64,000 nt of DNA from JANJTY01 sp038257155 (GCA_038257155.1 JBBSJP010000013.1:1-64000); one strand, 5' to 3'. Counted from the stretch's first letter, positions 43,531-53,421 are shown. A program made the numbers and translations. The notes: a model not told the origin generated them from the sequence alone.

Positions 43531-43575
43531 ATGCGCGAACGGAATCCGGCCCCTGTGTGGCTGAACAGTTCGCGC

Positions 43576-44547
43576 TTAGGTCGCCGGGCCGACAGTTTCC
43601 TGGATAGACGCGTCCTGCGGCACCGTCAGCTCGCGCAGCCAGTCGCGTGGTTTCAGGTAATCAGCAAGACGGGCTTCGGGCGAGCCGGTCTCGGCGGTGT
43701 AACCGTACTCGAAGCGCACCCGCGGCGGCAGACTCATCAGGATCGACTCGGTGCGGCCGCCAGACTGCAGGCCAAACAGGGTGCCGCGATCGAAAACCAG
43801 GTTGAACTCGACGTAGCGACCACGGCGGTAGAGCTGGAATTCGCGTTCGCGTTCGCCGAAAGGCAGGGCCTTGCGGCGCCCGACGATCGGCAGGTAGGCG
43901 TCAAGGAAGCCTTCGCCAACGGCGCGCTGGTAGGCAAAGGCTGGCTCGAATCCGCCGACCCGGTGGTCGTCGAAGAACAGCCCGCCAACGCCACGCGTTT
44001 CGCCGCGGTGCTTGAGGAAGAAGTAGTCGTCACACCAGCGCTTGTGCGCGTCGTACAGCGCGTCGCCGCCATGTGCACTGGCGATGCGCTGTGCCACCTG
44101 ATGCCAGTGCAGCACGTCTTCGTCGAACGGGTAAAAAGGCGTCAAGTCGAAGCCACCGCCGAACCACCAGACCGGCTCGCGGCCTTGCGGACGTGCCTCG
44201 AAGCTGCGCACATTCATGTGTGTCGTGGGCAGGTAGGGATTGTGCGGATGGAACACCAGGGAAACACCGACCGCCCGCCACGGCGCGCCGACCAGCTCCG
44301 GGCGATGCGTCGTGGCTGCAGGCGGCAAACTCGTGCCGCGCACGTCGGAAAAGCCGATGCCGGCCTGTTCAAATACTGCGCCCCGTTTCATCACGCGTGA
44401 GCGGCCCCCACCGCCTTCGGCGCGCTGCCACGTGTCCTCGCTGAAACGCGCCCCGCCGTCGGCGACTTCGATTGCGGCGCAGATGCGGTCCTGCAGGCTG
44501 CGCAGGAAGTCAGCGACGCGTTCGATGTCGGGCAGCGGTTCGGACAT
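43576..44547 (-). CDS. hemF: Oxygen-dependent coproporphyrinogen III oxidase
   Basis: A 323-residue aerobic CPO that converts coproporphyrinogen III to protoporphyrinogen IX in heme synthesis. Family motifs are visible: GVSLVFHPHNPYLPTTHMN, WWFGGGFDLTPFYP, and YVEFNLVFDRGTLFGL near the C-terminus. Length is near the E. coli 299 with a small C-terminal extension. Homology starts at MSEPLPDIERV (ATG at 44547). It is convergent with the sX13-like RNA. Confidence 0.96.
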   Translation of the reverse strand: MSEPLPDIERVADFLRSLQDRICAAIEVADGGARFSEDTWQRAEGGGGRSRVMKRGAVFEQAGIGFSDVRGTSLPPAATTHRPELVGAPWRAVGVSLVFHPHNPYLPTTHMNVRSFEARPQGREPVWWFGGGFDLTPFYPFDEDVLHWHQVAQRIASAHGGDALYDAHKRWCDDYFFLKHRGETRGVGGLFFDDHRVGGFEPAFAYQRAVGEGFLDAYLPIVGRRKALPFGEREREFQLYRRGRYVEFNLVFDRGTLFGLQSGGRTESILMSLPPRVRFEYGYTAETGSPEARLADYLKPRDWLRELTVPQDASIQETVGPAT

Positions 44548-44703
44548 ATCGGTTATCGCCGTGCGGGAAGCGTAGCGCGACGCCGGCGGACCAGACAGCA
44601 GCGTCACGAAGCGCAGGATGATAGCCCGACACCCGGGTGATACCGAATCGGGCGCCGGCTCACGATGGCCACGACGGTGCGGATCGCCCGCTACACTTGC
44701 CGC

Positions 44704-45909
44704 ATGCCCGCCTATGAATTTCTTGCACTGCACGACAGTGGCCGCCGCGAACGCGGCGTGCTGCAGGCCGACTCAGCCCGTGCTGCGCGCGCCCTGCTGC
44801 GCGAGCGCGGCCTGTCGCCGCTTGATGTGGACGAAGTCGATGCGGAGCGCGTTGGGGCCAGCGGACGCAGCCCAGGACGTCTGTCCGGCGCGCAGCTCAG
44901 CCTGCTGACCCGTCAGCTGGCCACCCTGGTGCGGGCCGGCCTGCCCTTGGACGAAGCCTTGTCGGCGCTGGCCGAGGCCAGCGAGGGGCGCGCCCAGTCT
45001 ACGGTCCTGGCGCTGCGTGCCCGAGTGATGGAGGGTGCGGCCCTGGCTGAAGCCATGGCGGGATTTCCGCGCGCTTTTCCGCCCGCGTTTCGCGCCTCGG
45101 TGGCGGCAGGTGAGCACAGCGGCCGACTCGACACGGTCTTGCTGCGCCTGGCCGACTGGGCGGAAAGCCGCGACGCCCTGCGTCGCCAGCTGATCGGTGC
45201 GCTGGCCTATCCGGTGCTGCTGTTGGTCGTGGCGCTGGCGGTGGTGGCCGGTCTGATGGCGCATGTGGTGCCACAAGTGGTGGGTGTGTTCGTGCAGAGT
45301 GGTCAAGCGCTGCCCCTGCCAACCCGAATCCTGCTCGAGGTCAGCGATGTGCTGCGCGCCGGCGGATTGCTGTGGCTACTGGCGCTGGTCGCGCTGATTG
45401 GATTGCCGCTCGTGGCTTGGCGGCAAGCCCGGATGCGCGCGCGCCTGCAGGGCCTGCTGCTGAGGCTGCCCCTGCTTGGGCGACTGCTGCGCGCCGCCGA
45501 CACCGCGCGCTTCGCCCGCACCCTGGCCCTGTTGGGCGGCGCCGCGGTCCCCCTGCTGGAAGCCTTGCGCGTGGCGACCGGCGTGCTGCAGCAGGCGCCG
45601 CTGCGCGAGGCCATGGAGCAAGCCGCGCGCGGCGTGCGCGAAGGCCAGGGTTTTGCCCGCGCGCTGCAGGCCTCCGGTCAGTTCCCGCCGGTGCCGCTGC
45701 GCCTGATCGCCAGTGGCGAGAAGGCGGGACGCCTTCCGGAGATGCTCGACGAGGCCGCTGCGCAGTGCGAGCGTGAACTGCAGATGGCCTTGGGACTGCT
45801 TGGCGCAGCGCTTGGTCCGGTGGTGATTCTTGGCCTGGGCATGCTGGTGTTGTTCATCGTGCTGGCGGTGTTGCTGCCGATTTTTGAATTGAACACCTTG
45901 ATTCGATGA
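44704..45909 (+). CDS. gspF: GspF/PilC-family inner-membrane platform protein
   Basis: A 401-residue T2SF-domain protein with the two repeated cytoplasmic domains (SLLTRQLATLVRAGLPLDEAL near residue 65 and FARTLALLGGAAVPLLEAL near 275) and three membrane helices near 170, 220 and 380. It is the platform of a type II secretion system or related pilus. GspF fits better than PilC because of the length and the N-terminal MPAYEF start. No other secretion gene flanks it here, so the remainder of the system must lie elsewhere or this is an orphan. The start ATG at 44704 is set by homology. Confidence 0.87.
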   Translation: MPAYEFLALHDSGRRERGVLQADSARAARALLRERGLSPLDVDEVDAERVGASGRSPGRLSGAQLSLLTRQLATLVRAGLPLDEALSALAEASEGRAQSTVLALRARVMEGAALAEAMAGFPRAFPPAFRASVAAGEHSGRLDTVLLRLADWAESRDALRRQLIGALAYPVLLLVVALAVVAGLMAHVVPQVVGVFVQSGQALPLPTRILLEVSDVLRAGGLLWLLALVALIGLPLVAWRQARMRARLQGLLLRLPLLGRLLRAADTARFARTLALLGGAAVPLLEALRVATGVLQQAPLREAMEQAARGVREGQGFARALQASGQFPPVPLRLIASGEKAGRLPEMLDEAAAQCERELQMALGLLGAALGPVVILGLGMLVLFIVLAVLLPIFELNTLIR

Positions 45910-45977
45910 GTCGACTGCGGGTTTGCAGTTTCCGCATTTCGGTTTAACGTCGCCTGCCCACACTTGGCCTTTCCCGC

Positions 45978-46664
45978 GTGCCGCCTGTGCTCCGTTTCGA
46001 TCAAGTCAGCAAGCGCTACGCTGGTGGCCAGTTGGCCCTGGCCGATGTCGACTTTTCCGTCGATGCTGGCGAACTGGTGTTCCTCACCGGACATTCGGGC
46101 GCCGGCAAGAGCACGGTGCTGAAGCTGATCAGCCTGATCGAGCGGCCCTCGCGTGGCGCGGTCCTGATGGACGGAACCAACCTCGCGCAGGTGTCGCGCC
46201 GCCGCGTGCCCCAGCTGCGGCGCCGCATCGGCATGGTGTTTCAGGATCATCGCCTGCTGCCGGAGCGCAGCGTGTTCGACAATGTCGCCCTGCCGCTGCT
46301 GATTGCCGGACAGCCGCCGCGCGAAGTCGGCAAACGCGTGCGTTCGGCGCTCGACAAGGTGGGCCTGGGTGAACGCGAGCGCGCCTTTCCTTTCGCCCTC
46401 TCGACCGGCGAGCAGCAGCGCGTCGGCATTGCCCGCGCCATCGTGTCGCAGCCGCCGCTGCTGATTGCCGACGAGCCGACCGGCAACCTCGATCCAACCC
46501 TGTCGGCCGAGATCATGGACCTGTTCTGCGCGCTGCCCGCACAAGGCACCACGGTGCTGATCGCCAGCCACGATCTGCACCTCATCAAGCGCCTCAACCG
46601 CCGTGTCCTGGTGCTCGAGCGCGGCCAGCTGATCGACGACTACCGACCCGGAGCAAAGGTCTGA
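45978..46664 (+). CDS. ftsE: Cell-division ATP-binding protein FtsE
   Basis: A 228-residue ABC ATPase: Walker A GHSGAGKST, signature STGEQQR (usually SGGEQQR), Walker B LLIADEPTGNLD. With FtsX it activates periplasmic amidases during septation. It begins with GTG; no ATG is suitably placed. The last base of its stop is the first base of the ftsX start (TGATG). Confidence 0.95.
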   Translation: MPPVLRFDQVSKRYAGGQLALADVDFSVDAGELVFLTGHSGAGKSTVLKLISLIERPSRGAVLMDGTNLAQVSRRRVPQLRRRIGMVFQDHRLLPERSVFDNVALPLLIAGQPPREVGKRVRSALDKVGLGERERAFPFALSTGEQQRVGIARAIVSQPPLLIADEPTGNLDPTLSAEIMDLFCALPAQGTTVLIASHDLHLIKRLNRRVLVLERGQLIDDYRPGAKV

Positions 46665-47650
46665 TGGCCGCCCGGCGCAATCGCGCGCGGCGCAAGGAGC
46701 AGCCGGCCGTGGTGCGGAGCAGCGCGCCGGGCCTGCTGCAGCGGATATCGGTCTGGCGCGACTTGCACGCCTTCAGCCTGGTTTCCAGCCTGGGTCGGCT
46801 GGCGGCGCGGCCATTCGCGACCGGCCTGACCGTGGCAGTGATGGGCATCGCGCTGGCTCTGCCGCTATGCCTCGGTCTGCTGCTTGGCGAAGTCGAGCGG
46901 CTCGCCGGGCAGTGGCAGGAATCGCGTGATATCAGCTTGTACATGCCGGTCCAGCTTGACGAGACCGCGGTCGAATCCTTCGCGACCCAGCTGCAGGCGG
47001 ATCCGCAAATTGCTTCGGTCATCCGCAGGAGTCCCGCCGAAGGTCTGGACGAACTGGCCGCGGATCGCGACCTGGCCAACATGCTGGCTGCCCTGCAGCA
47101 CAACCCTTTGCCCTGGGTACTGGTTGTCACGCCGCAGGCCGAGGTCAATCCCGAAACGCTGGTGACGCGCCTGGGGGCGCTGCCGCAGGTCGAACTGGCG
47201 CAATACGATGCCGTGTGGCGCGCCCGTCTCACCGCCATGTTGGCATTGGGGCGGCGTGCCGCCCTGCTTGCTGCCATACTCTTGGGCCTGGGGGCTTTGC
47301 TGGTGGTGGGCAATACCGTGCGGCTGGATATCCAGGCGCGGGCCGAAGAGATCGCGACCGTGCAACTGCTGGGCGGCAGCGATGGCTTCGTGCGACGGCC
47401 GTTTCTGTATCTGGGGGCCTGGTATGGCTTGCTTGCTGGTATGTTGGCCTTAGTATTGGCGGGGGGAGGTGCCATGGTGCTGCAGGGTTCGGTCAATGCG
47501 CTGGCTTCAAGCTACGGCAGTGATTTCGCGCTGCGCGGCTTGGCCCTGGACGATGCGGCAGGCCTGGTCGGCATGGCTTTGGCCTTGGGCTGGCTGGGGG
47601 CGTTTCTCGCCGTGGGTCATCATTTGCGCCGCCACCGGCAGGCAAACTGA
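46664..47650 (+). CDS. ftsX: Cell-division permease FtsX
   Basis: A 328-residue protein with one N-terminal and three C-terminal membrane helices and a periplasmic loop between (about residues 85-190), the FtsX layout. The cytoplasmic N-terminus is basic (RRNRARRKEQ). It overlaps ftsE by one base. The common neighbours ftsY and rpoH are absent; a receiver protein follows after 6 bp. Confidence 0.94.
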   Translation: MAARRNRARRKEQPAVVRSSAPGLLQRISVWRDLHAFSLVSSLGRLAARPFATGLTVAVMGIALALPLCLGLLLGEVERLAGQWQESRDISLYMPVQLDETAVESFATQLQADPQIASVIRRSPAEGLDELAADRDLANMLAALQHNPLPWVLVVTPQAEVNPETLVTRLGALPQVELAQYDAVWRARLTAMLALGRRAALLAAILLGLGALLVVGNTVRLDIQARAEEIATVQLLGGSDGFVRRPFLYLGAWYGLLAGMLALVLAGGGAMVLQGSVNALASSYGSDFALRGLALDDAAGLVGMALALGWLGAFLAVGHHLRRHRQAN

Positions 47651-47656
47651 GAACGC

Positions 47657-48514
47657 ATGAGCACTCCGATCGCCCGACACATCTCCTCCGAAAACCCTCG
47701 CGTGATGGTGGTGGACGGTTCAAAGGTGGTGCGCAAGCTGATCGAACAGCTGCTGCAGAAGGACGTGCCTGGCGTCACCGTGATTTCCTGCGAAACTGGA
47801 GCCGAAGCCAGGGCTGCGCTGCAGGATGGCGTGATCGACCTGGTCACCATGGCCCTGCGCCTGCCGGACATGGACGGCATGGACCTGACCCACTTCATCC
47901 GAGAGCACGCCCCGCAGGCCTACATTCCGATCATCGTGGTGTCGGGCGACGTGCACGAGCGCCTGGTGGCGCGCAGCTTTACCGACGAGGTCACCGATTA
48001 CTTCGACAAGTCGCTTGGCTTCAATGCGCTGTCGGCCTTCATCCGCGGTTATGTGCGCCCCGAAACGCTCGAGGGCGGCGAAGTACTGTATGTCGAGGAC
48101 AGCAAGGTAGTCGCGCTGGCGACGCGCCGCATGCTGGAGAAGCACGATCTGAAGGTGATCCACGTGGTCAGCGTCGAGGATGCGCTGGCTCACCTCGAAA
48201 CCGCCCGCGCCCAGGGCCGCATTCCCGGGCCGGACATCGTTCTGACCGACGTCTACCTGAAGGGTGGACTGACCGGCAAGGACCTGCTGCATACGGTGCG
48301 TGGACCGGAGTATGGCTACGCCAAGGCGCAGCTGCCGATCCTGGTGATGACCGGCGATGACAATCCGGCCAATCAGAGTGAACTGCTGCGTGCCGGCGCC
48401 AACGACCTGGTGCAGAAGCCGATCGAGGAACGCCTGCTGGTTACCAAGCTGCTGTTCCAGCTGCGCGTCGGGCGGATGATGCGCGAGAAGGTGGCGGCGA
48501 CTGAAGAACCGTAG
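47657..48514 (+). CDS. Double receiver-domain protein, first receiver degenerate
   Basis: A 285-residue protein with two response-regulator receiver domains and no output domain. In the first (about residues 14-130) the phosphoacceptor position is Ala66 (MALRLPDMDG) and the acidic pocket has only Asp20. The second (about 140-270) is complete: Glu146/Asp147, Asp197 in LTDVYL, Thr231 and Lys253. Thus only the second domain should be phosphorylated, while the first may be a regulatory or dimerisation module. The partner kinase is not in the neighbourhood. It is only 6 bp after ftsX and probably in the same transcript. Confidence 0.9.
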   Translation: MSTPIARHISSENPRVMVVDGSKVVRKLIEQLLQKDVPGVTVISCETGAEARAALQDGVIDLVTMALRLPDMDGMDLTHFIREHAPQAYIPIIVVSGDVHERLVARSFTDEVTDYFDKSLGFNALSAFIRGYVRPETLEGGEVLYVEDSKVVALATRRMLEKHDLKVIHVVSVEDALAHLETARAQGRIPGPDIVLTDVYLKGGLTGKDLLHTVRGPEYGYAKAQLPILVMTGDDNPANQSELLRAGANDLVQKPIEERLLVTKLLFQLRVGRMMREKVAATEEP

Positions 48515-48518
48515 TGCG

Positions 48519-49244
48519 GTGAGTTCCGGTTCTCCCCGCATTGCGCTCGAATCGAGCTGGAAAGAGCGTCTCGCCGACTACCTGCAACGCGCCGACATGC
48601 AGGCTCTTTCAGCCTTCTTGCGGAGCGAGAAAGCGGCCGGCAAGCGCATCTACCCACCCGCCTCGTGCATCTTTGCAGCGCTCGACGCCACGCCGTTCCG
48701 ATCGGTCAAGGTGGTGATTCTCGGCCAGGATCCCTACCACGGCCCCGGACAGGCGCATGGCCTGTGTTTTTCCGTACTGCCCGGCGTGCCGCCGCCGCCT
48801 TCCCTGCTCAACATCTTCGCCGAGCAGGAACGCGATCTCGGTCTGCCCAGGCCCGATCACGGTTGCCTGCTGCCTTGGGCGAAGCAGGGCGTATTGCTGC
48901 TCAATGCCGTACTGACGGTCGAGGCTGGCCGCGCCGGCAGTCATCAGGGCAAGGGCTGGGAAGGCTTTACCGATGCGATTATCGAGCGTCTCAGCCGCGA
49001 GCGCGAGGGCCTGGTGTTCATGCTCTGGGGAAGTTATGCGCAGCGCAAGGGCGCGGTGATAGACGGGCGCCGACATCGCGTGCTGAAGGCGCCACATCCT
49101 TCGCCGTTGTCGGCCTACCGCGGCTTCATTGGATGCGGCCACTTCTCTGCCGCCAACCGCTATCTGCCGGAACACGGCCAGGCGCCGGTTGATTGGCGTC
49201 TGCCACTGCGCACTGATGTGGAAGCGCTCACGCCGCTTGGGTAA
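48519..49244 (+). CDS. ung: Uracil-DNA glycosylase
   Basis: A 241-residue family-1 UDG. The catalytic GQDPYHGPGQAHGL is near residue 68, followed by PPPSLLNI and LLLNAVLTV, and HPSPLSAYRGF near 189 carries the catalytic His and DNA-intercalating loop. It excises uracil from DNA. The start codon is GTG at 48519, 4 bp after the receiver gene's stop; no nearer ATG fits. Confidence 0.95.
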   Translation: MSSGSPRIALESSWKERLADYLQRADMQALSAFLRSEKAAGKRIYPPASCIFAALDATPFRSVKVVILGQDPYHGPGQAHGLCFSVLPGVPPPPSLLNIFAEQERDLGLPRPDHGCLLPWAKQGVLLLNAVLTVEAGRAGSHQGKGWEGFTDAIIERLSREREGLVFMLWGSYAQRKGAVIDGRRHRVLKAPHPSPLSAYRGFIGCGHFSAANRYLPEHGQAPVDWRLPLRTDVEALTPLG

Positions 49245-49256
49245 TCGTCGGGTCGC

Positions 49257-52200
49257 ATGCGAAACTGGCCGACGGTTTTGCCGGAATTTTCCCGCTTGTC
49301 GAGCTTCGATATCAGCCCGCTGCTGCGCCAGCTGCGTTGGCAGGATGCCTTTCCTCGTGCCGTGCTGATGCGTGGCCTGCAGTACGCCGAGCAAGGGCGC
49401 GTGGTGGCGGCGGATTTCATCGATGACGAGGGCCTGCATCTGCGTGGCGTGGTGCAGGGCAGCGAGGAGGAGCCCTACGAGTGCGATATCCGGCTGCGTC
49501 CGGAGGGCACTGCGTATCGAATCCAGTCGCGCTGCACTTGTCCCATGGCCAGCGACTGCAAGCATGTTCTGGCCGTGCTTTATGTCGTCAGCCGGGAGGC
49601 CGGCGGCGCCGCGCCGGAGCTGGCTGCGGCATCCGATTCCGGGCTCGACGAATGGCAACGATGGTTGCGCCTTTGGCAGCGTCGCGAGCCACTTCCTGCC
49701 GGCTCCGAGCTGACGGCGGACCAGAGTCACATGCTGGTGCTGCGCGGTGTCGGGCAAGGACAGTCACCGCAGTTGGTTGCGGCGATGATGGTAATGCAAC
49801 AGGGCAAGCGCGGCGGCCTGGTCAAGCCGCAGAACCTGCGCACAACCCTGTCCGATCCGCTGCCGGCTCCACATGGCGGCTGGCCGGAGCAGGACCTGCT
49901 GGAGCTGGGCCTGCTGATGGATCGCCAGAGCGAGCGCGTCGGAGCGCTTTTCTACAGCGCGATTCGCGGTCGCGCCTCGGAGCGCGCCTTGCTCGGCCTG
50001 CTGCAGCGTCATCCGGCCTGCTTCGAACGCGCCACGCAGCCGCTGCGCTACGCAGCGGCGCAACCACTGGTGCTCGACTGGGCGCTGCAGCAGGACGGCG
50101 CGCAACGGCTGGTGGCACGGGTTGGGGGGATGCCGGACGCGCTGCTGCTGCGCGGCGAGTCGCTCTGGTACGTCGACGTCGCGCAAGGAGTGATAGGACT
50201 GGTGGAGGCGGATTCACGCAATCTGGCCATGCTGGCGCGCGCTCCGACCCTGCCGCCAGAGCGCAGTGCCGCGTTGCGCAAGCACATCGAAGCAAACGCC
50301 GCGACGGGGCTGCCGCTGCCGCGCGTGCAGGCGCCACCGCGGCGGTTGCAGGCCGCACCGCGAGCCGCACTGAGCATGCGCTGTGAGCTGCGTCCGCCGC
50401 CGCAGCGCGGCAAGCTCAAGCCAAGGGCCGAGCCCTATCGCATGGGCATCGCCAGCTTCGGTTTCGACTATGCCGGATTGCGCATCGATCCGGCCGGTCC
50501 CGAACGTCAGCGCAGCCTGCTGGACGGCGAACTGGTCGAGGTGCAGCGCGACCGCAAGGCTGAATCTGCACTGGCCGCAGATCTGCGCCGCCGGCAGCTG
50601 TTGCCGGTGAGTGCCATTGCGTGGAGCATTTCATTCCGTTTTCTCGACCTCTCCCCGCGCGACCTGTTGCTGCTGCCCAAGGGCGAGATCTGGCCGCTGC
50701 GCGCCGAGGACTGGGCGTCGACCCTGCGCGCGCTGGCAGCTGCCGGCGTGCTGCTTGATTACACGGATGACTTCCCCCGCCCGCTGCGCGAGATTGCCGT
50801 GGATGACTTGCAGGCGGAACTGACCGAATCGGGCAGCGCCTGGTTCGATCTGGCCTTGGGCATCGATGTCGAGGGTCAGCGCATCGACCTGTTGCCGGTC
50901 CTGCGCCAGGTACTGGCCGATCCGTCCTTTCCCCTGCAGCGTTCCAAGGGCGAGCGCAAGGATGCCACCTGGCGGGTTGCGTTGGACGATGAGCGCGCGC
51001 TGCGCTTGCCGATCGTGCGTCTGCGAGCCCTGCTGGCGCCGTTGATTGATTATCTGGGCGAAGCCCGCGAGGGCCCACTGCGTCTGCACCGTACCCAGAG
51101 CGCGGCGCTCGATGCGATGGGGGCAGCTGACCTGCGTTGGCGTGGTGACGAGCCACTGCGTCAGCGCATGCTGGATCTGTCGGCCATGCCCAAGCGCGCC
51201 AAGGCGCCGCGCGGCTGCCAGGCGACCCTGCGCCCCTACCAGGAGGAAGGTCTTGCCTGGCTGAACTTCCTCGCTGCAGCGGGTCTCGGCGGCGTGCTCG
51301 CGGACGACATGGGCCTGGGCAAGACGGTCCAGGTCTTGGCGCACCTGCTCGATGAGAAGCGCCGACTCGGCAAGGACTTCCGCTGCCTGGTAGTGGCGCC
51401 TACCAGCCTGATGGGCAATTGGCGGGACGAGGCCGAGCGTTTTGCTCCCGGCCTCAAGGTGCTGGTGCTGCAGGGCATCAACCGGGCAGAGCACTTCGAT
51501 GCGATTCCCAAGCACGACCTGATCCTGACCACCTATCCGCTGTTGTCGCGCGATCGTGAGCGCCTGCTGGAACACAGTTTCTCGCTGCTGGTCATGGACG
51601 AGGCGCAGGCGGTGAAAAACGCGCGCAGTCAGGCCGCCATGGTGGTGCGAGAGATCAAGACCGAGCGGCGTCTGGCCATGACCGGCACGCCACTGGAGAA
51701 TCATCTGGGCGAGCTGTGGGCCCAGTTCGACGCAATCGAGCCCGGCCTGCTGGGCAGCGAGCGCGAGTTCACCCGCCTGTATCGCACGCCGATCGAGAAG
51801 CACGGCGACATCGAACGCCAGGCTCGCCTCAATCGACGCATCGGCCCGCTGCTGTTGCGCCGGCGCAAGGATCAGGTGCTTGATGAGCTGCCCCCGAAAA
51901 CCGAGATCGTCCGCCATCTGGAGCTTGAGGGCGGGCAGCGTGCCCTTTACGAAAGCCTGCGTCTGGCCCAGCACCAGCGGGTGCGCGAGGCGATAGCCGA
52001 GCGCGGCCTGGCCCAGTCCGGCATCGTGGTACTCGACGCCCTGCTCAAGCTGCGTCAGGTCTGCTGCGATCCGCGCCTGGTGAAGCTCAAGCACGAAGTG
52101 AAAGTCGACGAATCGGCCAAACTCGATGCCCTTCTGGAGCTGCTCGAAGGCCTGCTCGACGAGGGCCGCCGGGTACTGCTGTTCTCGCAGTTCACCGGCA

Positions 52201-52631
52201 TGCTCGACCTGATCGAAGCCGAGCTCCAGACGCGTGGAACCCGCTTCCTGAGGCTCACCGGCGAGACACCCGGTGCGGCACGTGCGGATCTGGTGAGGCG
52301 CTTCCAGGACGGTGAGGCACCCCTGTTTCTGATCAGCCTGAAGGCTGGCGGCGTGGGCTTGAACCTGACTGCCGCCGACACCGTGATCCATTACGACCCC
52401 TGGTGGAATCCGGCGGTCGAGGCACAGGCCACCGACCGCGCGCATCGCATTGGCCAAGACAAGTCGGTATTCGTCTACAAGCTGATCTGCCGCGGCACGG
52501 TGGAGGAGAAGATCCAGGCCCTGCAGGGTCGCAAGGCCGATCTGGCGCAGGCCGTTTTGGAAGGCGGCAGCACGCAGAGCCTGCGCTTTGACGACTCGGA
52601 TCTGGCGGAACTGTTCGCGCCGCTCATCTGA
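49257..52631 (+). CDS. SNF2-family helicase with SWIM zinc finger
   Basis: A 1124-residue protein. A SWIM motif (CTCPMASDCKH) is near residue 94. A central region of unknown structure leads to a SNF2 ATPase core from about residue 660: Walker A DDMGLGKT near 684, DEAQ, TGTPLEN, and the C-terminal helicase part with SQFTGMLDLI, AGGVGLNL and DRAHRIGQ. Bacterial homologues are DNA translocases of uncertain role, possibly in remodelling nucleoprotein or recombination intermediates. It follows ung by 12 bp, and both may be expressed together. Confidence 0.93.
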   Translation: MRNWPTVLPEFSRLSSFDISPLLRQLRWQDAFPRAVLMRGLQYAEQGRVVAADFIDDEGLHLRGVVQGSEEEPYECDIRLRPEGTAYRIQSRCTCPMASDCKHVLAVLYVVSREAGGAAPELAAASDSGLDEWQRWLRLWQRREPLPAGSELTADQSHMLVLRGVGQGQSPQLVAAMMVMQQGKRGGLVKPQNLRTTLSDPLPAPHGGWPEQDLLELGLLMDRQSERVGALFYSAIRGRASERALLGLLQRHPACFERATQPLRYAAAQPLVLDWALQQDGAQRLVARVGGMPDALLLRGESLWYVDVAQGVIGLVEADSRNLAMLARAPTLPPERSAALRKHIEANAATGLPLPRVQAPPRRLQAAPRAALSMRCELRPPPQRGKLKPRAEPYRMGIASFGFDYAGLRIDPAGPERQRSLLDGELVEVQRDRKAESALAADLRRRQLLPVSAIAWSISFRFLDLSPRDLLLLPKGEIWPLRAEDWASTLRALAAAGVLLDYTDDFPRPLREIAVDDLQAELTESGSAWFDLALGIDVEGQRIDLLPVLRQVLADPSFPLQRSKGERKDATWRVALDDERALRLPIVRLRALLAPLIDYLGEAREGPLRLHRTQSAALDAMGAADLRWRGDEPLRQRMLDLSAMPKRAKAPRGCQATLRPYQEEGLAWLNFLAAAGLGGVLADDMGLGKTVQVLAHLLDEKRRLGKDFRCLVVAPTSLMGNWRDEAERFAPGLKVLVLQGINRAEHFDAIPKHDLILTTYPLLSRDRERLLEHSFSLLVMDEAQAVKNARSQAAMVVREIKTERRLAMTGTPLENHLGELWAQFDAIEPGLLGSEREFTRLYRTPIEKHGDIERQARLNRRIGPLLLRRRKDQVLDELPPKTEIVRHLELEGGQRALYESLRLAQHQRVREAIAERGLAQSGIVVLDALLKLRQVCCDPRLVKLKHEVKVDESAKLDALLELLEGLLDEGRRVLLFSQFTGMLDLIEAELQTRGTRFLRLTGETPGAARADLVRRFQDGEAPLFLISLKAGGVGLNLTAADTVIHYDPWWNPAVEAQATDRAHRIGQDKSVFVYKLICRGTVEEKIQALQGRKADLAQAVLEGGSTQSLRFDDSDLAELFAPLI

Positions 52632-52653
52632 AAACCCACTGCTGCGGCGAGCT

Positions 52654-53421
52654 TCACGCGCCCAGCAGCACGGCCAACTCGCGCTTGAGTCCCATGCCTG
52701 CGCCACGCAGGTAGTCACGTTCGCTGCGCCAGTCCGGGCAGCGCGTTTCAACTTCACGCCAGAATCCACGGGAATGGTTGGCGTGGATCAGGTGGCAAAG
52801 TTCGTGCACCAGCACATACTCGAATGCAGGCGCGCGGCCCAGCACCAGAGACAGATCGAGTGAAATAGAGCCGCTGGCGCTGAGCGAGCCCCATAGCGAA
52901 CTGAGCGGCCGGATAAGCCATCGGCTCGGCGCCCGCGGCAGGTCCGCCAGGTAGGCCGGAAGCCAGCGGCCCACGTCGGCGCGCGCCTCGGCCAGATAGA
53001 ACTCGCGCAGCAGGTGAGCCGGCTGGGTGGCCGTGAAGCGCTCCGGCAATTGCAACACCAGTCCGTCCGCCTCGCGCTGCAGGCGCGCGAAGCGGCCCTC
53101 GCGCCAGGCCAGCGGCAGGCGCTCGCCACGCAGCGGAAGTTCGGTGGTCAGCAAAGGGTCCAGCACGCCGACCGCAGGTTGCGAGGCGAGCTGGCGAGCC
53201 AGTTGATGACGCAGCCAGAGATGATTGCGCTGCAGGAACTTCTCGGATTCAGCCGCTGCGGCCCAGCGCGGAACGGTCAAGCGCACGCCGCGTTCGCTCA
53301 CGATCAGTCGCAGGTTGCGCGCCCGCGGGTCGTGCACCCGCTCGAGCGGCACCCGCAGTCCGTCATCGAACAGCAGTTCATCGTGTTCACGGACAATGCG
53401 GCGGGCGTGCAGTTTCGGCAT
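52654..53421 (-). CDS. YgjP-like (DUF45/WLM) metallopeptidase
   Basis: A 255-residue protein of the YgjP/SprT-related family. The zinc motif is HELCHLIHANHSRGFW near residue 208, where HExxH and the third His are characteristic. The N-terminal part (VREHDELLFDDGLRVPL, then LIVSERGVRLTVPR) is also typical. The function is poorly known; the fold suggests a zinc protease. The start ATG at 53421 (MPKLHARR) is preferred to one 18 bp upstream. It is convergent with the SNF2 gene and divergent from the ECF sigma gene. Confidence 0.9.
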   Translation of the reverse strand: MPKLHARRIVREHDELLFDDGLRVPLERVHDPRARNLRLIVSERGVRLTVPRWAAAAESEKFLQRNHLWLRHQLARQLASQPAVGVLDPLLTTELPLRGERLPLAWREGRFARLQREADGLVLQLPERFTATQPAHLLREFYLAEARADVGRWLPAYLADLPRAPSRWLIRPLSSLWGSLSASGSISLDLSLVLGRAPAFEYVLVHELCHLIHANHSRGFWREVETRCPDWRSERDYLRGAGMGLKRELAVLLGA

